NCBI GenBank assembly: GCA_964395715.1 | Contig: CAYNAU010000001.1 | Location: 496,001-560,000 of the forward strand | Length of the DNA: 64,000 bases | Direction: 5' to 3' | Origin: Porticoccus sp964395715 | GTDB lineage: Bacteria; Pseudomonadota; Gammaproteobacteria; Pseudomonadales; Porticoccaceae | Shown: piece after piece, positions 6,879 to 15,202 of the stretch | Position numbering within the stretch: position 1 is the stretch's first letter | Layout: each line of letters opens with the position of its first letter | Translations under genes and position numbers: made by a program | The notes under the pieces: model-generated | Told to the model about the DNA's origin: nothing | The model's input: the letters and a program-made list of their open reading frames with translations, nothing else | Databases searched by the model: none

Positions 6879-7650
6879 TGTGCTGTTGTCTGCATTACTG
6901 GCGGGACTAGGTGTCGCTGTGGTGACGGGACCCTTGGGCGCCTTTATTGTCTGGCGCCGCATGGCCTACTTCGGTGACACGCTCGCTCATTCCTCCCTGC
7001 TCGGGGTGGCTCTGGCCTTGTTGCTCTCGGTGAATCTGACCATATCCGTGGTGGTGATCTGCCTATTACTGGCATTGTTGCTGGTTATGCTGCAGCAACA
7101 GCAAACCCTGGCGTCAGATACATTACTCGGCATTCTTTCGCATTCATCGCTGGCCATAGGTCTGGTGGCGATGGCGCTTATGCCTGATGTGCGTGTTGAC
7201 CTACTGAGTTTGCTGTTTGGGGATCTTCTCACGGTCACCCCGCGGGATGTAATCACCATCTACCTTATCGGCACCCTTGCCATTGGACTGATCATCTGGC
7301 TCTGGAAACCCTTGCTCACTATGACGATCCATGAGGAGCTGGCTAGGGTTGAAGGTATACCGGTGACGGCCGTGCGCACTGCACTGATGCTGATTATTGC
7401 GCTGGAGATCGCTATTGCCATGAAGGTCGTGGGCGTGCTGTTGATCACAGCGTTACTGGTGATTCCAGCAGCCACAGCAAGGCGCTTTGCCAGCACCCCG
7501 GAACAGATGGCGGTTTATGCCAGCCTGATAGGCAGCCTGGCAGTCCTCATCGGCTTATCGGCCTCTTGGTTTGCCGACACACCTGCCGGACCATCCATTG
7601 TGTTAAGCGCAGGAATACTGTTTGCGCTGTCACTGTTGAAGCGGGAATAA
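6871..7650 (+). CDS. znuB: Zinc ABC transporter, permease
   Basis: 259-residue ABC-3 family membrane permease of the zinc importer. The start is ATG 6871, inside the last codons of znuC (ATGATTGA). It is almost wholly hydrophobic with about eight membrane spans; the family block RRMAYFGDTLAHSSLLG near the N-terminus contacts the ATPase, and the later MKVVGVLLITALLVIPAATA segment is the usual conserved span. Last gene of the zur operon; it converges on sco1 with a one-base gap and no visible terminator. Confidence 0.95.
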   Translation: MIDVLLSALLAGLGVAVVTGPLGAFIVWRRMAYFGDTLAHSSLLGVALALLLSVNLTISVVVICLLLALLLVMLQQQQTLASDTLLGILSHSSLAIGLVAMALMPDVRVDLLSLLFGDLLTVTPRDVITIYLIGTLAIGLIIWLWKPLLTMTIHEELARVEGIPVTAVRTALMLIIALEIAIAMKVVGVLLITALLVIPAATARRFASTPEQMAVYASLIGSLAVLIGLSASWFADTPAGPSIVLSAGILFALSLLKRE

Positions 7651-7651
7651 A

Positions 7652-8305
7652 TCAGAAACTAGCGTTGATGGAGCGCCATGCCAGACGCATGCTGCCTTCT
7701 TCAAAGGGCGGCTTCATAAACCCGTGGTAATGGCCGTAGGGATTGATCAGAACCAGGTTGCCACTGTGGTCAATGGTGTAATCACCATTCTCCAGGTTTA
7801 CCTTGCTGTACGCCACATTCAACTCAGTGGCCAGCTTTAACAGTACGTACTGGTTACCACTGGCACCGATGAAATCACTGTTAAAGTAGGGCACATACTT
7901 GGCCAGTTGCTCTGGCGTATCCCTTTCCGGATCGAGAGAAATCAGCACAATCTGCAAGTTTTGCTGCTCATCTGCATCCAGAGCAGTATACATTCTGGCG
8001 GCAGCAGCCATGGTTGTCGGGCAAATGTCAGGGCAGTGGGTGAAACCAAAAAAAATCAGTGTCCATTTACCCTTCAGGTTTTCCTGGGTAAAAGGCTGTC
8101 CACGGTGATCCGTTAACTGAAAATCAGAGAACTTTCTGGGAGTATCCAGTTCAACAGCGCCATTCGCCCGCAGCTCATATTTATTGAGGATGCGTGGCTG
8201 ATTCAATTTATACACGAACCCGGCAAGCACCAGTGTCACAAACACCAGTACAACCACAACCGTGAGGCGGACACTGCCGGTATTTAAAGCCTTGATCGGT
8301 GCCAT
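7652..8305 (-). CDS. sco1: SCO1/SenC/PrrC copper chaperone for cytochrome c oxidase
   Basis: 217-residue membrane-anchored thioredoxin-fold protein that helps load copper into the CuA site of cytochrome c oxidase subunit II. An N-terminal transmembrane helix (VVVVLVFVTLVLAGFVY) anchors it facing the periplasm. The CPDIC (CxxxC) copper motif follows FFGFTH, and the distal His ligand is in DHSGNLVL. It is the last gene of the leftward assembly operon SURF1-thioredoxin-like-ctaA-ctaB-sco1, downstream of the cox structural genes. Confidence 0.94.
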   Translation of the reverse strand: MAPIKALNTGSVRLTVVVVLVFVTLVLAGFVYKLNQPRILNKYELRANGAVELDTPRKFSDFQLTDHRGQPFTQENLKGKWTLIFFGFTHCPDICPTTMAAAARMYTALDADEQQNLQIVLISLDPERDTPEQLAKYVPYFNSDFIGASGNQYVLLKLATELNVAYSKVNLENGDYTIDHSGNLVLINPYGHYHGFMKPPFEEGSMRLAWRSINASF

Positions 8306-8335
8306 AGTGTCTAGCCTCCCTAACAGGACTTGTCG

Positions 8336-9247
8336 CTATTGAATAAATGTCGGCACGGTCACCAGATAGTGGTCTGCCAACATGATCACGAACAACGCCA
8401 TCAGGTAAACAATGGAATATTTAAAAGTGTCCATTCCCGCATCAGGTTTTTTTCCGATCATCATCACGATGGCCCAATAGATAAAGCCAAAGCCGAGAAC
8501 GACCGCACCCAGCAGATACAGCCAGCCGCTCATGCCTGTCACGAAGGGTAGAACGCTGATGACCAGCAGAATTAGCGTATACAGAAAGATATGCAGCTTG
8601 GTGTATTTTTCGCCATGGGTAACCGGCAGCATGGGGATATCCGCCTTGGCGTACTCATCCTTGCGATGTACCGCCAGCGCCCAGAAGTGCGGGGGCGTCC
8701 AGGCAAAAATAATCAGCACCAGCAACAGGGCATGACCGTGGATTTCGCCGGTCACCGCTGTCCAGCCAAGCAGGGGAGGGGCTGCACCGGCCAGGCCGCC
8801 AATCACGATATTCTGGGGTGTCGCCCGCTTCAGGAACAGGGTGTAGATCACCGCATAACCCACCAGAGATGCCAGTGTCAGCCATGCCGTGAGGGCATTG
8901 ATGTAAATCAGGAGAATCGCCATGCCCACAACACCCAGCACGCTGGCAAACAGCATCGCCTGGGCCGGCTCAACACGGCCTTTGGCAACAGGGCGGTTAA
9001 AGGTGCGAGCCATCTTGGTATCAATCTGGCGATCCACCACATGATTGACGACCGCCGCTGCGCCCGCACAAACCGCGATACCCAGGTTACCCAGAATTAG
9101 TACATCCAGGGGCACCATACCCGGTACCGCCAGGAACATACCGATAACGGTTGTCAGAATCATCAAGGCCACAACGTTGGGCTTGGTCAACTCCAGGTAA
9201 TCTCGCCAGGTGGCTTTTTCCATTTTGAGTTCTGCTTCATTTAACAT
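8336..9247 (-). CDS. ctaB: Protoheme IX farnesyltransferase (heme O synthase)
   Basis: 303-residue UbiA-family membrane prenyltransferase (CyoE/CtaB) that attaches a farnesyl group to heme b, giving heme O. Multiple membrane spans are clear. The prenyl-diphosphate-binding block NHVVDRQIDTKMARTFNRP is near residue 75 and the second conserved block WTPPHFWALAVHRKDEYAKAD near residue 190. The ATG at 9247 has GGGAG placed in the end of ctaA, one base away, so the two are translationally coupled. Together with CtaA it supplies heme A to the oxidase encoded next door. Confidence 0.96.
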   Translation of the reverse strand: MLNEAELKMEKATWRDYLELTKPNVVALMILTTVIGMFLAVPGMVPLDVLILGNLGIAVCAGAAAVVNHVVDRQIDTKMARTFNRPVAKGRVEPAQAMLFASVLGVVGMAILLIYINALTAWLTLASLVGYAVIYTLFLKRATPQNIVIGGLAGAAPPLLGWTAVTGEIHGHALLLVLIIFAWTPPHFWALAVHRKDEYAKADIPMLPVTHGEKYTKLHIFLYTLILLVISVLPFVTGMSGWLYLLGAVVLGFGFIYWAIVMMIGKKPDAGMDTFKYSIVYLMALFVIMLADHYLVTVPTFIQ

Positions 9248-9248
9248 T

Positions 9249-10277
9249 TCAGGACTCCCGCCTCTGATATCTCGGTTTGGCCAGCCAGATTCCTGTCATC
9301 AGGGCCACTAGAACAAGTAATAGCAATGCGCTAATCAGGTGGTGCAACAACGCCGTCAGCATCGGCGCCATCAACAGATTGTTCGCCACGCCCAGCAACA
9401 GCTCTGTCAGCATGAGTAGTACAAACGTTATCGTCAGCACTCGAACCTGACTATTTTTTATTCTCAACAAAGGGGTGGCAATTATGACGGTCAAAACAGT
9501 TAATACCAACCCCGCAATGCGATGAGTGACATGAATGGCCACACGGGCCTCTGTTTCCAGCTTTCCCCCGAGATAGCTGGGACCGATAGGCTGCGTAAAA
9601 TCAAAGCCCTGCCGAAAATTCATCTCGGGCCACCACTCCCCCTGACAGGTGGGAAAATCACTGCAGGCAAATGCGGCATAATTTGCGCTGGTCCAGCCTC
9701 CCAGGCCGATTTGTAGCAGCAATGCAGCCATCAACACAAAAAGCCAGGGCCTGATTTGCTGCAACTGCCGATCGCTATTCTCATCAAGTTGCCAGGGCCG
9801 ACTCCCCAGCCGCAGCGCCAGTAACCACAGCAAGGAAAAAGTCACCATTCCGGCCATCAGATGAAACGTCACCACCTGAGGCAACAGCTTCAGTGTTACC
9901 GACCACATGCCAAACAGGGCTTGCCAGGCCACCAGAAAGAGAATCAGTGTCGGCAAACGAAACGGATACTCCTCCATTTCCCGCCGGCGCCAGGAGATAA
10001 TCGCCAGCATAATTACCATCAGCCCCAGTACCGCCGCCAGGTAGCGGTGAAAAATCTCTATCTGGGCGGTTCCGGCATCCACCGATTCAGGGATACCGCC
10101 CGCACTACTGGCCAACTGGGACGAGCCGTAGCAACTCGGCCAGCCCGGACAGCCCAATCCCGCGTCGGACAGTCTCGTCAGTACACCCAGCAACAGCACC
10201 ATAGCCGCCACCACCGTGGCAACGAGCGCCAGTGTAAAACCGGCTTTTTGGTACCTGGGTTTACTGAACCTGATCAT
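9249..10277 (-). CDS. ctaA: Heme A synthase (COX15/CtaA)
   Basis: 342-residue membrane protein of the COX15/CtaA family, which oxidises the C-8 methyl of heme O to the formyl group of heme A. Eight membrane helices can be drawn; conserved pieces include GVLTRLSDAGLGCPGWPSCYG early, EIFHRYLA, VTFHLMAG and HVTHRIAG, carrying the His residues that ligate heme in this family. It lies between the thioredoxin-like gene and ctaB in the assembly operon. Presence of both synthases means the oxidase is an aa3/caa3 type. Confidence 0.95.
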   Translation of the reverse strand: MIRFSKPRYQKAGFTLALVATVVAAMVLLLGVLTRLSDAGLGCPGWPSCYGSSQLASSAGGIPESVDAGTAQIEIFHRYLAAVLGLMVIMLAIISWRRREMEEYPFRLPTLILFLVAWQALFGMWSVTLKLLPQVVTFHLMAGMVTFSLLWLLALRLGSRPWQLDENSDRQLQQIRPWLFVLMAALLLQIGLGGWTSANYAAFACSDFPTCQGEWWPEMNFRQGFDFTQPIGPSYLGGKLETEARVAIHVTHRIAGLVLTVLTVIIATPLLRIKNSQVRVLTITFVLLMLTELLLGVANNLLMAPMLTALLHHLISALLLLVLVALMTGIWLAKPRYQRRES

Positions 10278-10306
10278 CGTATCGTCAGTACTGTCTCTGG
10301 TTGGCG

Positions 10307-10936
10307 TTACTGGCCCGGTGAGTATTTCATCAGATGTTCTATGTCTTCGATAATGTCGTGGCCATCGTCAGCCAGGGTATAACTCATCATGATTAGACCG
10401 TTTTGATCGACCATATAGGCTCGAGGCGAGACCCCTGTCTCGTCCAGCGGGGTATTAGTTTGCGCCAGCAACTCTGTCAGTTCGCTTTTACTACCATGCA
10501 GCACGTGTAAAAAGGGATGCAGCTTGAAATATTCCCCGGCTTCTGAATCCAGCTGGTCATCAAAATTGATGTAAAGGCGCTCAAAACGACGGCTGTATTT
10601 ACCCAGGCTGATGTGCACTTGGCGAGTCAGATAAAGCAGATCCTGACACTCCTGGTTACAGCTACCTTGGCCGGGGATTATCATGCGCCATTTCACTTTC
10701 TGTTCATCAAACAGCCAAGGATTCTGATCTGCATCCTTCAACTGAAGGGATTTCAGGGATGCCGCGGGCAAAACAAATTCACCGTGATTCGTCGTGCCCA
10801 AACTGCTCAGCAATTTCTTGCGTGCCTCCTCTGACTTTGGGAAGAGCAGAAATCCGGCACTAATGACGCCTCCAAGGATGATAATCATCAACCAGAGTTG
10901 CCACTGGCCACTGCGCTTATTTTCCAGCTGAGTCAT
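10307..10936 (-). CDS. Membrane-anchored thioredoxin-like protein with CxxxC, oxidase cluster
   Basis: About 209 residues: one N-terminal membrane helix (WQLWLMIIILGGVISAGFLL) then a periplasmic domain. A CNQEC (CxxxC) motif follows IPGQGS, placed as the copper motif is in SCO proteins, and the C-terminal VSPRAYMVDQNGLIMMSY resembles the end of a thioredoxin fold. The conserved distal His of SCO is not evident. I prefer ATG 10936, which overlaps the SURF1 stop as TGATG behind GAGGAAGG. The equivalent place in Pseudomonas cox clusters holds a similar uncharacterised protein. A role in copper delivery or thiol reduction for subunit II is inference. Confidence 0.8.
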   Translation of the reverse strand: MTQLENKRSGQWQLWLMIIILGGVISAGFLLFPKSEEARKKLLSSLGTTNHGEFVLPAASLKSLQLKDADQNPWLFDEQKVKWRMIIPGQGSCNQECQDLLYLTRQVHISLGKYSRRFERLYINFDDQLDSEAGEYFKLHPFLHVLHGSKSELTELLAQTNTPLDETGVSPRAYMVDQNGLIMMSYTLADDGHDIIEDIEHLMKYSPGQ

Positions 10937-11715
10937 CAACCTTCCTCTCTTATCTGTTTACGACGGCGACTTTTAATCACTGCACCCAAGTTGGAGTTGG
11001 CAAATATGGTTAACACCACCAACGCCATAGCCAGTGCGGTCCACTGCACTGCATACCCCGTATGCTTGCCTGGCATCAGATTGACCACGTCCCATCCGGT
11101 TTCATAGGCTCCCGGCTGTTGCTCATCAAGCCTCAGGGTATAGCCATAAATCGGGAGTGATAGTTTTTCAGCAACCTTTTCCGGTGCCGCATTCTGAATA
11201 ATTTTTGGTCCATCCTCAACTGCCCAGCGATCTTCTCCGAGCATGATCTGTTCACCTGGCGACTGATACAGGTAGCCGGTCAATTCCACCTCGCCATCAA
11301 TATCATCAATGGGGGGAAGCTGTGTTCTGTCCATACTGCCCTGCAGCCAGCCGCGGTTTACCAATAACCACTGGCCAGTCATCGTCTGAAACAGCGAGAT
11401 GACTTCAAAACCCGGACGTCCATGTCGGACGCGATTGTCCAACAGCAGGGGAGAGCGGTTGTCATACTCACCGCGAACTTTGACCCGAACATATTGTTGA
11501 TCTGGTTGATCCTTAAGGGAGGCAAGCGCCACAGGTTGGGCAATACCTCGCTGCTGATGGTCTTCCAGTAGCTGTTGTTTTTCTTCCGCCCGGCTCAGTT
11601 GCCAGATAGCCAGGTTGACTGTCACAGGTAGAAAAAATGCCGTAAACAGCAACACTTTCCAATTGAATTGCCATCGGAAAGAAACACGGGATTGTTGCTG
11701 CGTCTGTTGTGACAT
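10936..11715 (-). CDS. SURF1-family cytochrome oxidase assembly protein
   Basis: 259-residue SURF1/Shy1 homologue, an inner-membrane protein thought to help insert heme A into subunit I. It has the family plan: an N-terminal span (WKVLLFTAFFLPVTVNLAIWQL), a periplasmic domain with VRVKVRGEYD, GRPGFEV, LVNRGW and LRLDEQQPGAYETGWDVVNLMPGKH in short blocks, and a C-terminal span (YAVQWTALAMALVVLTIF). First gene of the leftward assembly operon, divergent from the DUF2909 gene with a 42-bp gap that must hold the promoters of both. Confidence 0.93.
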   Translation of the reverse strand: MSQQTQQQSRVSFRWQFNWKVLLFTAFFLPVTVNLAIWQLSRAEEKQQLLEDHQQRGIAQPVALASLKDQPDQQYVRVKVRGEYDNRSPLLLDNRVRHGRPGFEVISLFQTMTGQWLLVNRGWLQGSMDRTQLPPIDDIDGEVELTGYLYQSPGEQIMLGEDRWAVEDGPKIIQNAAPEKVAEKLSLPIYGYTLRLDEQQPGAYETGWDVVNLMPGKHTGYAVQWTALAMALVVLTIFANSNLGAVIKSRRRKQIREEG

Positions 11716-11757
11716 CTGTGTTTAAATCAATTTTTTGATCGACGAGAAACCGAACAC

Positions 11758-12021
11758 ATGTTGCTTAAAGCCATCATCGTCATACTGTTTATTGGGGTAC
11801 TGATCAGTCTCAGCAGTGCATTGGTGTTCCTGATGAAAGATGTCGGGAACCCGAGAAAAAGAACCCTCTATGCACTGGGTTTACGGGTTATTCTGGCCGC
11901 GGCCCTCGTTGGCACCATTGCCTGGGGGATTTATTCCGGCCAACTTACGAGCAAGGCACCGTGGGATCGGCAGTTACATCCTGAGCGTCTCGCCCCGCAA
12001 CAACCAACAACGCAACCCTAA
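11758..12021 (+). CDS. DUF2909 twin-transmembrane protein
   Basis: 87-residue protein with two membrane helices (AIIVILFIGVLISLSSALVFLM and a second span around LRVILAAALVGTIAWGIY) joined by a short basic loop with DVGNPRKRT. This matches the DUF2909 or twin-transmembrane family found within cox clusters of Pseudomonas and relatives. It is the only rightward gene in the cluster, lying between SURF1 and ctaE. Function unknown; context suggests a role in oxidase assembly or stability. Confidence 0.85.
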   Translation: MLLKAIIVILFIGVLISLSSALVFLMKDVGNPRKRTLYALGLRVILAAALVGTIAWGIYSGQLTSKAPWDRQLHPERLAPQQPTTQP

Positions 12022-12053
12022 CTCAGAACTGATTGGTACTGCACCGCTAAGAT

Positions 12054-12087
12054 AAAAACGGCCAGGAAAATCCTGGCCGTTTTTTTG
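12054..12087. terminator. Bidirectional Rho-independent terminator between DUF2909 gene and ctaE
   Basis: Perfect stem ACGGCCAGGA (12058-12067) / TCCTGGCCGT (12071-12080) with an AAA loop, preceded by five A and followed by eight T. It can stop both the rightward DUF2909 transcript and the leftward ctaC-D-G-E transcript, separating the structural and assembly operons. Confidence 0.93.
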
Positions 12088-12113
12088 GAACAAATAGTCA
12101 ATGGGTTGGCAAA

Positions 12114-13019
12114 TCAAGCCAGCACATAAACGAAGATGAACAGGCCTACCCAGACCACATCAACAAAGTGCCAGTACCAGGATGCGGCTTCAAAGCCAAA
12201 CGCATCGTCATGGGTGAAGTGACCTTTCAGACCACGCAGGAACTGGATCAGCAGCATGATTGTTCCCATGGTGACGTGAGCACCGTGGAAGCCTGTCAGC
12301 ATAAAGAACGTCGTTCCGTAGATGCCGGACTCCAGGGTCAGACCCATGTGCTGGTAGGCGTGAATATATTCTTCAACCTGCAGCACCAGGAAGATAGCAC
12401 CCAGCAGTACAGTCAAACCCAACCAGGCATTGAACTTGGTGCGGTTGTGGTTTTTCAAGGCGGTGTGAGCCATATGCACTGTGACACTGGAAGTCAGCAG
12501 TACCACGGTATTCCACAGTGGCAACCAGCTGAACAGCTTATCCCAACCGGGGAAACTCATGTTCTGCTCCGGGCCCTTGAACTGAGCGGCTTCACCATTT
12601 ACTACCATATCAGGGGTAGTCATCAGCGGCCATTCCGGAGTAAAGCCTTCCCATATCAGCGAGCTGTTCGGGTGTCCGCCCTCACCACCAAGCCAGGGCA
12701 GTACCAGTACGCGGACATACCAGAGCGCACCAAAGAAGCAGGCAAAGAACATTACTTCAGAGAAGATAAACCAGCTCATGCCCCAGACATAGGAACGCTT
12801 GAGCTGATCACTGTTCATACCAGCCATATTTTCTTTAATGACTGTGCTGAACCAGGTATACAAGGTAAAGGCTATGATCAGGGCGCCGGCCAAGAAAAAT
12901 GCCGCACTACCACCCTGTACCCAGGAGCCTGCACCGTAGGCCATCGTACCCATTCCGGTAGCCGCAAAAATTGGCAGGCGACTACTCTCGGGTACGTAAT
13001 AGTTGCTATCAGTTGACAT
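12114..13019 (-). CDS. ctaE: Cytochrome c oxidase subunit III
   Basis: 301-residue integral membrane subunit III of the aa3-type oxidase. Conserved blocks include KRSYVWGMSWFIFSEVMFF with its Glu, WEGFTPEWPL, GFHGAHVTMGTIML and the C-terminal FGFEAASWYWHFVDVVW. Compared with short bacterial forms it has an extra hydrophilic insertion around MTTPDMVVNGEAAQFKGPEQN, as usual in Pseudomonas-type proteins. Start ATG 13019 has AAGGAG upstream. Last gene of the ctaC-ctaD-ctaG-ctaE operon, before a strong terminator. Confidence 0.96.
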   Translation of the reverse strand: MSTDSNYYVPESSRLPIFAATGMGTMAYGAGSWVQGGSAAFFLAGALIIAFTLYTWFSTVIKENMAGMNSDQLKRSYVWGMSWFIFSEVMFFACFFGALWYVRVLVLPWLGGEGGHPNSSLIWEGFTPEWPLMTTPDMVVNGEAAQFKGPEQNMSFPGWDKLFSWLPLWNTVVLLTSSVTVHMAHTALKNHNRTKFNAWLGLTVLLGAIFLVLQVEEYIHAYQHMGLTLESGIYGTTFFMLTGFHGAHVTMGTIMLLIQFLRGLKGHFTHDDAFGFEAASWYWHFVDVVWVGLFIFVYVLA

Positions 13020-13063
13020 TGGTTTTCTCCTTCATCGCTGTACGCTAACGCACAGCACTTTTA

Positions 13064-13618
13064 TCAATTCACTTGTGCCAACGAATCGTCACTTTGATTC
13101 GTAATATCAAACAACGTGTAGGACAGCGTTATGGTCGTCACCGCTTTCGGCAAATCCCGGTCAACGATGAACACCAGGGGTAACTCGGCATCCTCACCCG
13201 CTTTCAGCGGTTGCTGGTTAAAACAGAAACATTCTGTCTTGTGAAAATACTCGGCCGCATTAAATGGCGTCACATTGGGTATTGCCTGTGCCACCATATT
13301 TCGGTGGGTACTGTTCTTGGCGTAAAACGCCACCTCGGTCGGTTCTCCCGGATGCACACTTACTTCAAACACCGTGGGGCTGAACTGCCAGGGCATGGCG
13401 CCATTATTGGTCGCCACAAACTGTACCTTTACCGTACGGCTGGTATCCACACCAGCTTCAGAGGCCACATAAGGCCCGCCTGTTTTGCCACCAATGCCCG
13501 TGATTTCACAGAACATGTTGTACAACGGCGGCATCACAAATAACGCAAAGAGAAACATGCACACTGCACCAGATAACAGCTTGACCAGCAATTTCCTGTC
13601 GACCGCTGCAGCAGACAT
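13064..13618 (-). CDS. ctaG: Cytochrome c oxidase assembly protein CtaG/Cox11 (copper chaperone)
   Basis: 184-residue Cox11/CtaG protein that delivers copper to the CuB site of subunit I. The start is ATG 13618, directly after the ctaD stop and behind GAGGAAG. It has one N-terminal membrane helix (LSGAVCMFLFALFVMPPLYNMFCEITG) and a periplasmic immunoglobulin-like domain with FVATNNGAMPWQF and the copper-binding KTECFCF. It lies between ctaD and ctaE, its usual place. Confidence 0.95.
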   Translation of the reverse strand: MSAAAVDRKLLVKLLSGAVCMFLFALFVMPPLYNMFCEITGIGGKTGGPYVASEAGVDTSRTVKVQFVATNNGAMPWQFSPTVFEVSVHPGEPTEVAFYAKNSTHRNMVAQAIPNVTPFNAAEYFHKTECFCFNQQPLKAGEDAELPLVFIVDRDLPKAVTTITLSYTLFDITNQSDDSLAQVN

Positions 13619-13635
13619 GTTTCTTCCTCTATCCC

Positions 13636-15189
13636 TTATTTCACTTCCGGAGGCGTAGAGAACGTGTGGTAAGGGGCAGGGGTAGGAACAGTCCACTCCA
13701 GTCCTTCCGCACCTTCCCAGGTCTTCGGTTCGTTAACGGGTGTACCGGATTTGATGGTACGAATCACGTTGAACATGAACAGCAACTGGGAAGCACCGTA
13801 GATAAAGGCGCCAATACTGGAAACCATGTTCCAGTCCGAGAACTGCAGGGCGTAGTCGGCGTAGCGGCGAGGCATACCGGCCAGACCCAGGAAGTGCTGC
13901 GGGAAGAACGTGATGTTGAATCCGATGAAGGAAATCCAGAACTGCACTTTACCCATGGTTTCGTTGTACATCTTGCCGGTCCATTTGGGCAGCCAGTAGT
14001 ACACCGCCGCAGTGCCGGAGAACACAGCACCTGCCACCATCACATAGTGGAAGTGGGCGACCACAAAATAGCTATCGTGGTATTGCACGTCGGATGGTGC
14101 AATCGCCAGCATCAGGCCAGTGAAACCACCGATGGTAAACAGGATCACAAACGCAATGGCAAACAGCATAGGTGTTTCATAGCTGATAGAACCACGGAAC
14201 ATGGTGGTGATCCAGTTAAACACCTTGGCGGCTGTTGGCACAGCAATCAGCATGGTCGCGTACATAAAGTACAGCTCACCACCAATCGGCATACCCACCA
14301 GGAACATGTGGTGAGCCCACACGATAAATGACAGGAAGGCAATAGATGCTGTCGCATACACCATGGAGCTGTAACCGAACAGCGGTTTGCGGCTGAAGGT
14401 CGGAATGATGTGAGAGATCACACCAAACGCCGGCAGAATAATGATGTATACCTCGGGGTGTCCGAAGAACCAGAACACGTGCTGGAATAGTACAGGGTCA
14501 CCACCACCGGCAGCATCAAAGAAGCTGGTGCCGAAGTTGATATCCATCAGCATCATGGTGACTGCTCCAGCCAGTACCGGCATGACCGCAATCAGCAGGA
14601 ATGCAGTAATCAACCAGGTCCAGACGAACATCGGCATTTTCATCAGGGTCATGCCGGGGGCGCGCATGTTCAGCACGGTGGCAATGATATTGATGGAACC
14701 CATGATCGATGAGGCACCCATGATGTGAACACCAAAGATGAAGTAGTTCACCGTGCTGGGCGCATAGGTTGTCGACAACGGCGCATAGAAGGTCCAGCCA
14801 AAGTTAGGCGCACCTCCATCCATGAACAACGTGGCTGACAGCAGCGCAAAAGCAAATGGCAAAATCCAGAAGCTCAGGTTATTCATGCGGGGCAAGGCCA
14901 TATCCGGCGCACCGATCATCATCGGAATCAGCCAGTTGGCGAGGCCCACGAAGGCCGGCATGATGGCGCCGAACACCATCACCAGACCATGCATGGTCGT
15001 CATTTGGTTAAAGAATTCGGGTTTGACGATTTGCATACCGGGCTCGAACAGCTCGGCGCGAATCACCATGGCAAAAGAGCCACCCAGTAAAAACATGGCA
15101 AAGCTGAACCAGAGGTAAAGCGTGCCAATGTCCTTGTGGTTTGTGGTAAATAGCCAGCGGCCAATACCTTTAGCGGGACCGTGTGCCAT
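13636..15189 (-). CDS. ctaD: Cytochrome c oxidase subunit I
   Basis: 517-residue catalytic subunit with twelve membrane spans, carrying heme a and the heme a3-CuB centre where oxygen is reduced. Recognisable blocks are TMHGLVMVFGAIMP (heme a His), the WFFGHPEVYIIILP segment with the His-Tyr pair and CuB ligand, WAHHMFLVG (two CuB His) and HDSYFVVAHFHYVM (heme ligands). Residue patterns of the D and K proton channels appear present (GLANWLIPMMIGAPD; IIPTFS after the HPEVY helix). Second gene of the operon, 13 bp after ctaC. Confidence 0.98.
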   Translation of the reverse strand: MAHGPAKGIGRWLFTTNHKDIGTLYLWFSFAMFLLGGSFAMVIRAELFEPGMQIVKPEFFNQMTTMHGLVMVFGAIMPAFVGLANWLIPMMIGAPDMALPRMNNLSFWILPFAFALLSATLFMDGGAPNFGWTFYAPLSTTYAPSTVNYFIFGVHIMGASSIMGSINIIATVLNMRAPGMTLMKMPMFVWTWLITAFLLIAVMPVLAGAVTMMLMDINFGTSFFDAAGGGDPVLFQHVFWFFGHPEVYIIILPAFGVISHIIPTFSRKPLFGYSSMVYATASIAFLSFIVWAHHMFLVGMPIGGELYFMYATMLIAVPTAAKVFNWITTMFRGSISYETPMLFAIAFVILFTIGGFTGLMLAIAPSDVQYHDSYFVVAHFHYVMVAGAVFSGTAAVYYWLPKWTGKMYNETMGKVQFWISFIGFNITFFPQHFLGLAGMPRRYADYALQFSDWNMVSSIGAFIYGASQLLFMFNVIRTIKSGTPVNEPKTWEGAEGLEWTVPTPAPYHTFSTPPEVK

Positions 15190-15202
15190 GACTTAATCCT
15201 CC

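Noticed and set aside
12168..13016. Long rightward open frame (282 codons) covering ctaE
   Set aside because: Antisense to a clear subunit III gene; Gln/His-rich low-quality translation typical of a reverse shadow.
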